Shown here piece by piece: positions 20,289-30,003 of a stretch of DNA of 64,000 nt. The notes under the pieces are model-generated. The model made no database searches and was not told the DNA's origin. It saw only the letters and a list, made by a program, of their open reading frames with translations. Both the position numbers and the translations under genes were made by a program. Position 1 is the first letter of the stretch. The number at the start of each line of letters is the position of its first letter. Source of the stretch: Pseudomonas caspiana (lineage in GTDB: Bacteria > Pseudomonadota > Gammaproteobacteria > Pseudomonadales > Pseudomonadaceae); NCBI RefSeq assembly GCF_002158995.1, contig NZ_LOHF01000002.1:326866-390865 (forward strand), given 5' to 3'.

Positions 20289-21014
20289 ATGCCATCCCCG
20301 CACGCTTTGCCAAGGAATGCACCACCCATCGCGCCGCTGGATACCCGCAGCCGAGTCGAGACCCCGGAAGGTATCGACCTGCTCTTGCGACCAGCAGGAC
20401 TTGTCCCGCGTGGACTGGCCTTCGCCATCGATTTCAGCATTCGTGCCGCGATCATCGGTGCGCTCTTTCTGATTTTCAGCCTGTTCGAATCGTTTGGCGC
20501 AGGCTTGAGCGCTATCGCGATGTTCCTCGTGACCTGGTGGTACATGGTGTTGTTTGAAGTACTGAATCAGGGTCGCACACCCGGCAAACAGATCATGGGC
20601 CTGCGAGTGATTCACGATAATGGGACCCCGGTGGGCTGGACCGCTTCGCTGATCCGCAACCTGTTGCGCTTCGTCGACATGCTGCCATTCGGTTACAGCC
20701 TTGGGGCGCTCAGCTGTCTGCAGCATCCGCAATTCAAACGCCTGGGCGACCTGTCAGCCGGCACTCTGGTGGTCTATCAAGACAAGCCGCCCCGCCGCCC
20801 GGTACTGCCTCAAGCAACGCCAATCATCGCCCCGTTCGTACTAACCCTCGAAGAACAACGGGCGATTTTGAGCTTCGCAGAACGACAAGCCGAGCTCTCG
20901 TCCGAGCGCACACAGGAATTGGCATCCATTGTTGCCGAACCGTTGAACGTCAGCCCTGCTCTGGCAGTGCCACGACTCAACAGCGTGGCCAGCGGCCTGC
21001 TGGGGCCGACATGA
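20289..21014 (+). CDS. RDD-family membrane protein, first gene of the MoxR operon
   Basis: Inner-membrane protein with an N-terminal RDD domain of three or so helices (GLAFAIDFSIRAAIIGALFL; GRTPGKQIMGLRVI), 241 aa, then a long soluble C-terminal region with a Glu/Arg-rich helix (about residues 185-225). The ATG at 20289 is chosen by family similarity; no strong ribosome site is seen and an upstream TTG is possible. It overlaps the next gene by 4 bases. Role unknown; RDD genes often head MoxR-type chaperone clusters. Confidence 0.82.
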   Translation: MPSPHALPRNAPPIAPLDTRSRVETPEGIDLLLRPAGLVPRGLAFAIDFSIRAAIIGALFLIFSLFESFGAGLSAIAMFLVTWWYMVLFEVLNQGRTPGKQIMGLRVIHDNGTPVGWTASLIRNLLRFVDMLPFGYSLGALSCLQHPQFKRLGDLSAGTLVVYQDKPPRRPVLPQATPIIAPFVLTLEEQRAILSFAERQAELSSERTQELASIVAEPLNVSPALAVPRLNSVASGLLGPT

Positions 21015-21991
21015 AACAGAGCCTTTTCGAACTTCGACATCAGGCTGAGTGGCAGCGATTTGCAGAGCGCCTGGGCCGCCTTGAGAAAGGCCGGACGCCA
21101 GACGACTCGAACGAAACCTTCAGCCGCGACTATCGACGCATCTGTAATCAATTGGCCATGGCTCAGGAAAGGGGCTACAGCAGCCATGTGGTCGACCCGC
21201 TGCAACAGTTGGCCATGCGTGGGCATCAGCAGCTGTATCGCCACCGTCATCCGTTCGCAGCGCAGTTGCTGGGCTTCGTGCTGGCGGGTTTTCCACGGCT
21301 GGTACGTGCAGAATGGCGTCTGGTCACCATCGCCAGCCTGCTGTTTTTCGGCAGCCTGATCGGCATGGGTTTGCTGGTGCACGGTTTCCCCGACCTGATC
21401 TACAGCGTCATTGCCCCGGAACAAGTAGCGCAGATGGAGAGCATGTACGATCCGCAGTCCAGCCGTATCGGCCAGACACTGGAGCGCGCCGCCGACGCTG
21501 ACTGGATGATGTTCGGCTACTACATCATGAACAACATCGGCATTGCCTTTCAGACTTACGCGACGGGCCTGCTGTTCGGGCTTGGCAGCCTGTTCTTCCT
21601 GTTCTTCAACGGGCTGACGATCGGGGCAGTCGCCGGACATCTGACCGGCATCGGCTCAGGCCAGACATTCTGGTCATTCGTTATTGGCCACGGTGCATTC
21701 GAACTCACCGGCATCGCCCTGGCAGGTGCCGCCGGGCTCAAGCTTGGCTGGGCACTGCTGGCTCCCGGGGCCCTGCGCCGTGGTGAAGCATTACGAGTGG
21801 CGGCAAAAGCCAGTGTGCAGCTTATTTATGGCGTCATCCTCTTACTGTTGATTGCAGCCTTTATAGAAGCCTATTGGTCATCCATGACCTGGCCGCGACC
21901 GACCATCAAATACGCCGTCGGTGCGGCCCTCTGGATACTGGTTATCGCCTATCTGGTTTTCGCGGGCAGGACACACCATGCGCCTGACTGA
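21011..21991 (+). CDS. SpoIIM-family (stage II sporulation protein M-like) membrane protein
   Basis: 326-aa membrane protein with an N-terminal cytosolic helical part and about five membrane segments in the second half, including FFLFFNGLTIGAVAGHLTGI and FVIGHGAFELTGIALAGAAG, typical of the SpoIIM/DUF95 family. Despite the name it has no link to sporulation here. It overlaps RDD by 4 bases and the next gene by 14 bases, so it is part of a co-translated cluster. Confidence 0.85.
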   Translation: MKQSLFELRHQAEWQRFAERLGRLEKGRTPDDSNETFSRDYRRICNQLAMAQERGYSSHVVDPLQQLAMRGHQQLYRHRHPFAAQLLGFVLAGFPRLVRAEWRLVTIASLLFFGSLIGMGLLVHGFPDLIYSVIAPEQVAQMESMYDPQSSRIGQTLERAADADWMMFGYYIMNNIGIAFQTYATGLLFGLGSLFFLFFNGLTIGAVAGHLTGIGSGQTFWSFVIGHGAFELTGIALAGAAGLKLGWALLAPGALRRGEALRVAAKASVQLIYGVILLLLIAAFIEAYWSSMTWPRPTIKYAVGAALWILVIAYLVFAGRTHHAPD

Positions 21992-23552
21992 TGCCAGCGT
22001 CGCAATCCACCCGCGAACGCCCTGGGAAGCCATAGACCTTGGCGTATTGTTGGCACAGGAGCATCGAGGCTTGTTGATGGCCAGTTGGGCCATTGTCACC
22101 TTGCCGATCTTCGCCCTGCTCAGCCTGTTGCTCTGGAATTATCCGAGCATTGCCTTCTTGCTGTTCTGGTGGCTCAAGCCCGTATATGAACGCTTGCCGC
22201 TGCTGATCCTGTCTCAGGCGCTGTTCGATCCCGCGCCAAGCCTGAAGGATTCGCTCAAGGGCTGGCTCAAAACATTACGCCCGAATCTTTTCGCGAGCCT
22301 GACCTGGCGCCGATTTAGCCTGAGCCGTAGCTTCATTTTGCCGGTGCAACAACTGGAGCAACTTCGCGCAGAAGCACTCAGCCTGCGCATTGACGTGCTC
22401 AGCCAGAAGGATCAATTCGCCGCCCGTTGGCTGATGGCTATGGGCTCCACTCTGGAGTTATGCCTGTGGACCGGTATGGTCGTGTTGTTTTACGCACTGA
22501 TCCCCAAACAGGTGGAACTCGACTGGAACTGGTTGCTGCTGCTCAACCTGAACAACGAACTGAACTGGCTGAAGCACCTGAGCAATTTTTTCTATGCGCT
22601 GATTCTGGTGGTGTGGGGACCGATTTACGTGTCCTGCGGTTTCACTCTTTACCTGAACCGGCGCACGGTCCTGGAAGCCTGGGATATTGAACTGGTCCTG
22701 CGTCGACTGCGTCAGCGGCTTACGGGGAGTGCTTATCTATTGCTGGTCGGACTCGGCCTGACCCTGGTCAGTCCTGCGCAAACAGCGTGGTCCGAGCAGC
22801 AGGATTACAGCTGTCCGATTCCTTTACTGTCGCAAGAGGGAGAAGCAGGTCCGGACAGTCCGCGCCTGGCCAATCAGGAACTGACCAGCACGGCGGCGCG
22901 TCAAGAAATCAAAAATCTGCTGCAGCAACCACCATTCAAGAATCCCAAAACCGTTTCCGGTTGGCGACTGGCAGAAGATCAAAGCACTTCGCAGGAGAAA
23001 ATCGCAGGCAAGGGCAGCACGTTGTTCGGCTGGCTCAAATGGCTGATGAAATTCGGCAATGTCGCCGCACAGGTCTTCAAGGTTTTGCTATGGGGCATCG
23101 TGATCGCGCTGATCGGCGTAGTGATCTGGCGCTACCGGAAATGGCTGGCAGCGTTCGTCAGTCGTCGCGCTCCTCGTGAGAACCAACAGCGCACCCAACC
23201 TGAACAATTGTTTGGCCTGCAAGTCAGCGCTGAAAGCCTGCCTGACGACATTGCGGGAAGCGCGGAGCAACTCTGGTCGAGCCAGCCACGTGAAGCGTTG
23301 GGGTTGCTGTATCGGGCATTGCTCAGCCGTATGCTCAGCGACTATAGCCTGCCGCTGAAAAACGCTGACACTGAAGGCGAGGTGCTGCAACGAATAGCCA
23401 CACTTGATCGACCTGATCTTAACGCCTTCAGCCGCGCACTGACGCTGCACTGGCAAAACCTCGCGTACGGTCACCAACTGCCTGCAGCCCAGGTGCAGCA
23501 GGAACTTTGCGATGGTTGGCGGCGCCTGTTTGATCGGGAACTACGATCATGA
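21978..23552 (+). CDS. DUF4129 domain membrane protein
   Basis: 524 aa from the ATG at 21978 (GGCAGGA upstream). Four N-terminal membrane segments, a periplasmic stretch, another membrane helix (VLLWGIVIALIGVVIWRY) and a C-terminal cytosolic DUF4129 domain (EALGLLYRALLSRML through WQNLAYGHQLP). It shares the SpoIIM/RDD/DUF58 gene neighbourhood in many proteobacteria. It overlaps both neighbours. Function unproven; an envelope complex served by the MoxR ATPase is the usual proposal. Confidence 0.82.
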   Translation: MRLTDASVAIHPRTPWEAIDLGVLLAQEHRGLLMASWAIVTLPIFALLSLLLWNYPSIAFLLFWWLKPVYERLPLLILSQALFDPAPSLKDSLKGWLKTLRPNLFASLTWRRFSLSRSFILPVQQLEQLRAEALSLRIDVLSQKDQFAARWLMAMGSTLELCLWTGMVVLFYALIPKQVELDWNWLLLLNLNNELNWLKHLSNFFYALILVVWGPIYVSCGFTLYLNRRTVLEAWDIELVLRRLRQRLTGSAYLLLVGLGLTLVSPAQTAWSEQQDYSCPIPLLSQEGEAGPDSPRLANQELTSTAARQEIKNLLQQPPFKNPKTVSGWRLAEDQSTSQEKIAGKGSTLFGWLKWLMKFGNVAAQVFKVLLWGIVIALIGVVIWRYRKWLAAFVSRRAPRENQQRTQPEQLFGLQVSAESLPDDIAGSAEQLWSSQPREALGLLYRALLSRMLSDYSLPLKNADTEGEVLQRIATLDRPDLNAFSRALTLHWQNLAYGHQLPAAQVQQELCDGWRRLFDRELRS

Positions 23553-24769
23553 CTCGACGCAGCTGGTTACTGATCGCTCTGGCGGTACTGGTCGTGGGCG
23601 TCGGAGGAACCTACCTTCTGAAAAATCTCGAGCGCTACGAGGAAACGGTCGATCAAGGCCCGTCCCCCGAAGCCCGAACCAACCCTTGGCTGGCAGCGGA
23701 AAGCTTTCTGCGCAGTCGCTCCATCGAGGTAAAAATCGCCGACTCGACCAGCAAGTTGCCCGACGCGAGCCTGGGATCACAAACTTTGCTGCTGCTCGAC
23801 CATCGCGAAAACATGACCCCATCCCAGGCAGATCAAGTATTGCGATGGGCGCGCTCCGGTGGGCACGTGCTATTCGTCGCAGAGCAACTCTGGGATGAAA
23901 AAAAGGGTCGTAGCGGCGACTTGTTGCTGGACCGGTTAAAAATTCATCAGTTGCTCACCAAAGACCTCAAGGCTCAGGATTCCTCGCCAGTCAGCCCGGT
24001 CAGCCCGGTCAGCCCAGTGATCCCGCTACGTACTCCGGCCCCCAAAGCACCCAAGTTGCCCTGGCCAGATTTGACCCGCCTGTATCTGGAAAATGAAGAA
24101 GCGCCGGCCTACATTGGCTTCGACCCCAGATTTCATCTGGAAGACCCTGAAGATCAAGCGCAGTCATGGGCAAACAGCGCTGGCGCAACACACATGTTGC
24201 AACTGATCTATGGCGACGGCTTGATCACGGTAGTGACTGATAGCAATCTGTGGAAATCCCGATCCATCGGTCATTACGACAATGCCTGGCTCCTGTGGTA
24301 TCTGACCCAGGACAGCGAGGTCACGATGGTCATCAAGACACAGCACGACAATCTGTTCAGCCTGCTGCTGCGGCACTTCCCGCTGTTGTTGCTGATGCTG
24401 ACGCTGCTCATCGGTGCCGCACTCTGGCGGGCAGGCATGCGCCAAGGGCCCGTAGCAGCACCGGTTGTCGGCGCTCGGCGACAACTGACAGAACACCTGC
24501 GCGCCAGTGCCGAGTTTTTGCGTCAACGTAGCGGCCAGCAAACTCTTTTGCGCACTCTGCAAGCGGAAATCCTGCGCCGGGCCCGCATTCGTCACCCAGG
24601 TTTTGAAACACTTATGGTCGCCGATCAATGGCAAGTTCTGGCACGCCTGACTCGCCAGCCTACCAGCATCATCAGCCAGGCCTTACGCCCTCGTCCGGCA
24701 CAGCGCATGTCCGGCTCCGACTTCACTCGTCAGGTTGCCCACCTGCAAACCATCAGGAATGCCCTATGA
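23549..24769 (+). CDS. DUF4350 domain protein
   Basis: 406 aa: an N-terminal membrane anchor (LLIALAVLVVGVGGTYLL), a periplasmic DUF4350 region with GQ/GGHVLFVAEQLW-like strands, a second membrane helix (LLLMLTLLIGAALW, about residue 285) and a cytosolic tail. A short tandem repeat makes the peptide SPVSPVSPVSPV near residues 148-160, from a 9-bp DNA unit. It overlaps both neighbours by 4 bases. Domain order matches other Pseudomonas members; no enzymatic motif is seen. Confidence 0.82.
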   Translation: MTRRSWLLIALAVLVVGVGGTYLLKNLERYEETVDQGPSPEARTNPWLAAESFLRSRSIEVKIADSTSKLPDASLGSQTLLLLDHRENMTPSQADQVLRWARSGGHVLFVAEQLWDEKKGRSGDLLLDRLKIHQLLTKDLKAQDSSPVSPVSPVSPVIPLRTPAPKAPKLPWPDLTRLYLENEEAPAYIGFDPRFHLEDPEDQAQSWANSAGATHMLQLIYGDGLITVVTDSNLWKSRSIGHYDNAWLLWYLTQDSEVTMVIKTQHDNLFSLLLRHFPLLLLMLTLLIGAALWRAGMRQGPVAAPVVGARRQLTEHLRASAEFLRQRSGQQTLLRTLQAEILRRARIRHPGFETLMVADQWQVLARLTRQPTSIISQALRPRPAQRMSGSDFTRQVAHLQTIRNAL

Positions 24770-25827
24770 GCGATCTTCCCATCGAACCCTCTACCGATTC
24801 CGAACCGGTCGTCGAGTTCAACATCGACCCTGCCGCAACGCCCGTGGCCCCCGTCAGCAATCAAGCGCAGCAACGCCAGCGAGCCAGTCAGTTGGCCCAG
24901 GCACTGCGCAAGGAACTGCAAAAAGCCGTGATTGGTCAGGCTGCGGTCATTGATGACGTACTGACGGCGTTGATCGGCGGCGGCCATGTCTTGCTCGAAG
25001 GGGTGCCGGGGCTCGGTAAGACCCTTTTGGTACGGGCGCTGGCCCGTTGCTTTGGCGGGGAACATGCACGTATCCAGTTCACCCCGGACCTGATGCCTAG
25101 CGACGTCACCGGCCATGCGGTCTATGACCTGCAAACCGAGCAATTCAAACTGCGCAAGGGTCCGGTTTTCACCAACCTGCTGCTGGCCGATGAGATCAAC
25201 CGCGCTCCGGCCAAGACCCAGGCCGCGTTGCTTGAAGCCATGCAGGAACGGCAAGTGACCCTGGAAGGCAAGGCAATGCCAATCGCTCAGCCATTCATGG
25301 TGCTGGCGACACAAAACCCCATCGAGCAAGAAGGCACCTACCCTCTGCCCGAAGCAGAGCTGGACCGTTTCATGCTCAAACTGCGCATGGACTACCCCGA
25401 TGCTGAAGAAGAGCTGAGCATGGTTCGTCAGGTCACGCGCTCGACACGCGCCGACATGCTTGATGTGCAACCGTTGCGCGTCGTGCTTCAGGCCCGTGAA
25501 GTTCAAGCGCTGCAACGCATCGCCAGTGAGCTGCCGCTGGACGATCAGGTTCTCGACTATGCGGTTCGGCTGGCGCGTGCAACCCGTACCTGGCCTGGCC
25601 TGACACTGGGTGCGGGTCCACGAGCCTCGATTGCGCTGGTCCGCGGTGGCCGGGCTCGGGCCTTGTTACGCGGGGGCGAATTTGTCATTCCCGACGACAT
25701 CAAAGGCTGCGCGCTCGCCGTGCTGCGCCATCGGGTAAGGCTTGCACCGGAACTGGACATCGAAGGCCTGTCGGTTGATCAGGTCCTCGGGCAACTGCTC
25801 GATCAGGTCCCGGCCCCCCGCCTATGA
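24766..25827 (+). CDS. MoxR-family AAA+ ATPase
   Basis: Cytosolic AAA+ chaperone-like ATPase, 353 aa from the ATG at 24766, which overlaps the DUF4350 stop (ATGA). Walker A is GVPGLGKTLL (about residue 83). Walker B and sensor segments are LLLADEINRAPAKTQAALLE and the following MQERQVTLEG. A 40-residue acidic N-terminal extension precedes the core. MoxR proteins work with the VWA/DUF58 protein encoded next; the pair is thought to mature or insert partner proteins. Confidence 0.92.
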   Translation: MSDLPIEPSTDSEPVVEFNIDPAATPVAPVSNQAQQRQRASQLAQALRKELQKAVIGQAAVIDDVLTALIGGGHVLLEGVPGLGKTLLVRALARCFGGEHARIQFTPDLMPSDVTGHAVYDLQTEQFKLRKGPVFTNLLLADEINRAPAKTQAALLEAMQERQVTLEGKAMPIAQPFMVLATQNPIEQEGTYPLPEAELDRFMLKLRMDYPDAEEELSMVRQVTRSTRADMLDVQPLRVVLQAREVQALQRIASELPLDDQVLDYAVRLARATRTWPGLTLGAGPRASIALVRGGRARALLRGGEFVIPDDIKGCALAVLRHRVRLAPELDIEGLSVDQVLGQLLDQVPAPRL

Positions 25828-27167
25828 AGCAAATGCCGAAACCATCGATTGCACTCCTTGGCTGGCTGGGAGGCCTGGCGGGGATTGCGCTGCTGCTTGG
25901 CGTTCTGTCCGCGCTGGCCATTCCTGTAGCCGATGAGGTCAGCACGGTGTTTTGCGGGTTTCTGCTGGCCGTGTTGATACTGGCGCTGGCAGATGCAATA
26001 CGGCTGAGCCGTGCGCCATCCCCTCGCCTGCAGCGTCAGATTCGCGGCAGTCTGGCATTGGGTCGCTGGGCGGATGTGCAGCTGCAACTGAATCACGATT
26101 ATCCGAACGAAATCACGGTGCAGGTGTTTGACCACTTGCCTGCGGGCTTTGAAGCAGGGCATCTGCCTCAGGCCGTGACGCTGCAGCCCGGAGAGCAAAC
26201 CCAAATGGGCTACCGATTGCGTCCGCTGCAACGAGGTTTCTTTAAATTTACGCAGTGTGAAATCGAACTGCCCAGCCCGATGAAGCTATGGCGCACTCGC
26301 CGTTATCTGGAATTGCCCGGCAGCACTCGGGTCTATCCGGATTTCGCAAGGATCTATGGCGGCCAGTTGCAGGCTGTTGAGAACTGGCTCAGCCAAATGG
26401 GTGTTCGCCAGCGACAGCGCCGCGGTTTGGGGATGGAGTTCAATCAACTACGGGAATTTCGTGAAGGCGACAGTTTGCGGCAAATTGACTGGAAAGCCAC
26501 TGCACGTCACAGGACGCCCATAGCCCGTGAATACCAGGAAGAAACTGACCAGCAAATCCTGTTCATGCTCGATTGCGGCCGGCGAATGCGCAGTCAGGAC
26601 GGCGCACTTTCCCACTTTGATCATGCGCTCAATGCCCTGTTGCTACTTGGGCATGTAGCACTACGCCAAGGTGATGCGGTGGGGCTGTCGACCTTTGCCG
26701 GTGAGCAGGATCGCTACCTTGCGCCGGTCAAGGGGCAGCGCCAGTTGAATGTCCTGCTCAACAGCGTCTACGACCTGGACAGCACTCGCAAAAACGCGGA
26801 TTACAGCACTGCCGCGCGTCAATTGCTGGCTCGTCAAAAGCGCCGGACGCTGGTAGTGCTGATCACCAATCTGCGAGATGAAGATGAGGATGAGCTGTTG
26901 TCGGCGGTCAAACTGCTCAGCCAGCAGCATCAGGTCCTAGTGGTCAGCTTGCGCGAGGAGGTACTGGACGCCCTGCGGCACACGTCCGTTCAGACCTACG
27001 AAGAAGCACTGATGTATTGCGGGACCATCGATTTTTTGAACGCCCGCGCCGGGCTGCATGATCGCTTGAACGCCCACGGCATTCCTGTTCTGGATTCACG
27101 CCCGGCAGAACTGGGGCCGGAGCTGATCAGTCGTTATCTGAACTGGAAAAAATCCGGATCATTGTGA
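25824..27167 (+). CDS. DUF58 domain protein (MoxR partner)
   Basis: 447 aa: two N-terminal membrane helices (about residues 10-60), a beta-rich middle and a C-terminal DUF58/VWA-like domain with the signature GDSLRQIDWKATARH (about residue 215) and the metal-site-like FMLDCGRRMRSQDG. It overlaps the MoxR gene by 4 bases and is the last gene of the six-gene operon. By analogy with other MoxR-DUF58 pairs it is a membrane-bound partner or client of the ATPase. Confidence 0.9.
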   Translation: MKQMPKPSIALLGWLGGLAGIALLLGVLSALAIPVADEVSTVFCGFLLAVLILALADAIRLSRAPSPRLQRQIRGSLALGRWADVQLQLNHDYPNEITVQVFDHLPAGFEAGHLPQAVTLQPGEQTQMGYRLRPLQRGFFKFTQCEIELPSPMKLWRTRRYLELPGSTRVYPDFARIYGGQLQAVENWLSQMGVRQRQRRGLGMEFNQLREFREGDSLRQIDWKATARHRTPIAREYQEETDQQILFMLDCGRRMRSQDGALSHFDHALNALLLLGHVALRQGDAVGLSTFAGEQDRYLAPVKGQRQLNVLLNSVYDLDSTRKNADYSTAARQLLARQKRRTLVVLITNLRDEDEDELLSAVKLLSQQHQVLVVSLREEVLDALRHTSVQTYEEALMYCGTIDFLNARAGLHDRLNAHGIPVLDSRPAELGPELISRYLNWKKSGSL

Positions 27168-27211
27168 AGGCTCCTTCCCGACATCCGCTATCGCGGAGCG
27201 AACACTGAGCT

Positions 27212-27280
27212 GTAGGAGCTGCCCAAGACCGCTATGGCAGTGTGTCAAAAAAATGCTTCGCAGCCTTCGGCAGCTCCTAC
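27212..27280. repeat. REP-type inverted repeat (GCTGCCGAAGGCTGCGA family)
   Basis: GTAGGAGCTGCC left arm and GCAGCCTTCGGCAGCTCCTAC right arm. The left arm is diverged (CCAAGACCG). It lies between the MoxR operon and the PilZ gene. Confidence 0.8.
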
Positions 27281-27329
27281 GGGATTCGCGTGAGCGAGGT
27301 GGTTGCGACCACACCGCATCAAGAAATCC

Positions 27330-27689
27330 TCAGGCCGACGCCTCCATTGGATAAAAGCTGAAGTAGTGCCGCAGCGCACGTATCAACTCCGCGTACTCCG
27401 GCGGCGACTCGGTCAGTATGAAGCCCGAGTCGTAGCTACCCGGTGTTTCATCCTCATGACACCACACGCAGGTCGCCATCACTTCAAGCGTGACAGGCAT
27501 TCCGCGCTCACAAGGGACCTGGAGACGCAGCTGGAAATCGGCACCCACCAACATCGGCAAATCGCTGATTAGCATCAAACCTGTTTCGGATACGTTCCCC
27601 AAACACCCTAACTGCTTATTGGTATAGCGGTTGAAAACCCGCAGATAGCCAGGCAATTGATGCCGTTCGATCCTTCGCTCTTTCAACAT
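27330..27689 (-). CDS. Single-domain PilZ (c-di-GMP-binding) protein
   Basis: 119 aa, almost entirely one PilZ domain. Both binding motifs are present: RRIER near the N-terminus (RxxxR) and NVSETG (N/DxSxxG) about residue 32. This should bind cyclic-di-GMP. It stands alone, but a diguanylate cyclase and BifA are encoded elsewhere in the window. Output unknown; stand-alone PilZ proteins usually act on motility or polysaccharide machinery. Confidence 0.9.
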   Translation of the reverse strand: MLKERRIERHQLPGYLRVFNRYTNKQLGCLGNVSETGLMLISDLPMLVGADFQLRLQVPCERGMPVTLEVMATCVWCHEDETPGSYDSGFILTESPPEYAELIRALRHYFSFYPMEASA

Positions 27690-27923
27690 AGATCAGCCGC
27701 CATAGGTGACCATTGAGCATGGTCGCGCTAAAACTCCCTAGGTAACCAACACTGCGTGTCGGCACCGTAAATACGAGCAAATCTGAGTTTGTCGTCGCAG
27801 AAACGTGACTCTGACCCGTTACAGGCACCACAAGTCACGTACGTCCGTCTGCTTTTCGAAAGACTAGACCAGCTGTCGCAAATAGCCACTCAAAAACGTT
27901 ACATAGAATCCAAACGGGTGTAA

Positions 27924-28298
27924 TCAGCGCTTTACAGGGGTTACCTGAGCAGTCTGGACACGGGGATAGTGACCCAACTGCGCCAGGGTCTCCAGGCGGG
28001 CCCGCGCCCTGAACGCGTACTCGCTGTAAGGGTACTGAGTAATAATGAACTGATAAGTTTGAGCCGCATCGACGAACAGTTTTTGCCGCTCGAGGCATTG
28101 CCCGCGCAGCATTGACACTTCTGGCTGAACGTAACGACGTGATCGGCTTTGGCGATCGACCTTGGACAAGCTCAACATCACGGCCTCGCAGTCACCACGA
28201 TCATACGACCGGTAGGCGCTGTTCAAATTTGAATTCATGGCCATTCGGGTGCAGCCACTGACGGCTGCCAGCAATACTAAAATCATCACGATTCGCAT
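27924..28298 (-). CDS. Small TPR-like outer-membrane lipoprotein
   Basis: 124 aa from the ATG at 28298, with an AGGAG site 6 bases upstream. A lipoprotein signal ends in AVSGC (Cys about residue 15). The rest is a helical, tetratricopeptide-like region (DRGDCEAVMLSLSKVD; LFVDAAQTYQFIITQYPYSEYAFRARAR) resembling BamD/YfiO-type repeats. A basic tail ends it. Role unknown; a periplasmic scaffold is likely. I recall a similar gene at the same place before pykA in P. aeruginosa. Confidence 0.8.
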   Translation of the reverse strand: MRIVMILVLLAAVSGCTRMAMNSNLNSAYRSYDRGDCEAVMLSLSKVDRQSRSRRYVQPEVSMLRGQCLERQKLFVDAAQTYQFIITQYPYSEYAFRARARLETLAQLGHYPRVQTAQVTPVKR

Positions 28299-28473
28299 GG
28301 GACTCTCCTGTGCTCTGCAATGTATCGACCTGAAACAAGATTTCTTCAAGTGGTTTTGACACCAATCGTCTGACGTTTACCCGCTCGTAAAATATCGCGA
28401 CAGTGCAAAGAAACATGACTACAGATCAAGACAGTAGTAGCCTCTCGCTGCGCTTCATATAAGGAGTTTATGC

Positions 28474-29925
28474 ATGACCGTTCGCCGCACTAAAATCGTC
28501 GCCACTCTTGGCCCTGCCAGTAACTCGCCGGAAGTCATCGAACAGCTGATCCTCTCGGGTCTGGACGTTGCTCGTCTGAACTTCTCCCACGGCACCCCGG
28601 ATGAGCACAAGGCACGCGCCAAACTCATTCGCGAAATCGCCGCGAAGCACGGGCGCTTCGTCGCACTGCTGGGTGACCTGCAAGGTCCGAAGATTCGTAT
28701 TGCCAAGTTTGCCGGCAAGAAAATCGAACTCAAAGTCGGAGATAAATTCACCTTCTCCACCGTTCACCCGCTGACCGAAGGCAACCAGCAAATCGTGGGT
28801 ATCGACTACCCGGATCTGGTCAAGGATTGCGGCGTAGGCGACGAGCTGTTGCTCGACGACGGTCGCGTGGTCATGCGCGTTGATACCCAGACTGCCGACG
28901 AACTGCACTGCACCGTGCTGATCGGTGGCCCATTGTCGGACCACAAAGGGATCAACCGTCGCGGCGGCGGCCTCACCGCTCCGGCTTTGACTGAAAAAGA
29001 CAAGCTGGACATCAAGCTCGCTGCCGAAATGGAGCTGGACTATCTGGCCGTCTCCTTCCCGCGCGATGCCGCCGATATGGAATACGCCCGTAAACTGCGT
29101 GACGAGTCCGGCGGCACCGCCTGGCTGGTGGCGAAGATCGAACGCGCTGAAGCTGTGGCCAACGACGAAGTGCTGGACGCGCTGATCCGCGCCAGTGACG
29201 CCGTTATGGTTGCTCGTGGCGACCTGGGCGTTGAAATCGGTGACGCAGAGCTGGTAGGCGTTCAGAAACGCATCATCCTGCACGCACGTCGCCACAACAA
29301 AGCAGTGATCGTGGCAACGCAAATGATGGAGTCGATGATCTCCAGTCCGATGCCGACACGCGCTGAAGTATCGGACGTGGCCAACGCCGTGCTCGACTAC
29401 ACCGACGCCGTCATGCTGTCCGCTGAAAGTGCTGCGGGTTCTTACCCGATCGAGGCCGTTCAGGCCATGGCCCGTATCTGCATCGGCGCTGAAAAGCACC
29501 CGACAGGTAAGACCTCCAGCCACCGCATCGGTCACTCGTTCACCCGTTGTGACGAAAGCATCGCGCTGGCGGCCATGTACACCGCCAACCACTTCCCTGG
29601 CGTGAAAGCGATCATTGCCCTGACTGAAAGCGGCTACACCCCGCTGATCATGTCGCGCATTCGCTCCTCGGTGCCGATTTACGCGTTCTCCCCGCACCGC
29701 GAAACCCAGGCGCGCGCGGCAATGTTCCGTGGCGTTTACACCGTGCCGTTCGACCCAGCCAACCTGCCACCAGGCCAGGTCAGCCAGTCTGCGGTCGACG
29801 AACTGCTCAAGCGCGGTCTCGTTGAGCAAGGCGATTGGGTCATCCTCACCAAGGGTGACAGCTACCACACCATCGGTGGCACCAACGGCATGAAAATCCT
29901 GCACGTCGGCGATCCTCTGGTCTAA
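28474..29925 (+). CDS. pykA: Pyruvate kinase
   Basis: Converts phosphoenolpyruvate and ADP to pyruvate and ATP, 483 aa, the short PykA-type length. The signature with the catalytic Lys is WLVAKIERAEAVANDEV (about residue 220). The metal and substrate site is MVARGDLGVEIG, followed by ATQMMESMI. A GGAG ribosome site precedes the ATG. Monocistronic, ending in a strong terminator. Synteny with the ferredoxin reductase, cyclase and fumarase genes matches the pykA locus of P. aeruginosa (recalled as PA4329). Confidence 0.95.
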   Translation: MTVRRTKIVATLGPASNSPEVIEQLILSGLDVARLNFSHGTPDEHKARAKLIREIAAKHGRFVALLGDLQGPKIRIAKFAGKKIELKVGDKFTFSTVHPLTEGNQQIVGIDYPDLVKDCGVGDELLLDDGRVVMRVDTQTADELHCTVLIGGPLSDHKGINRRGGGLTAPALTEKDKLDIKLAAEMELDYLAVSFPRDAADMEYARKLRDESGGTAWLVAKIERAEAVANDEVLDALIRASDAVMVARGDLGVEIGDAELVGVQKRIILHARRHNKAVIVATQMMESMISSPMPTRAEVSDVANAVLDYTDAVMLSAESAAGSYPIEAVQAMARICIGAEKHPTGKTSSHRIGHSFTRCDESIALAAMYTANHFPGVKAIIALTESGYTPLIMSRIRSSVPIYAFSPHRETQARAAMFRGVYTVPFDPANLPPGQVSQSAVDELLKRGLVEQGDWVILTKGDSYHTIGGTNGMKILHVGDPLV

Positions 29926-29946
29926 GACCGCCCGCGCAGTGAACAA

Positions 29947-29979
29947 AAGCCCCGACTCGCAAGAGCCGGGGCTTTTTTG
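29947..29979 (+). terminator. Rho-independent terminator after pykA
   Basis: Perfect stem AAGCCCCG/CGGGGCTT with interior CTC/GAG pairing and a T6 run. Confidence 0.9.
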
Positions 29980-30003
29980 TGTTCGGTGACCCAAGGTCCC
30001 CCC

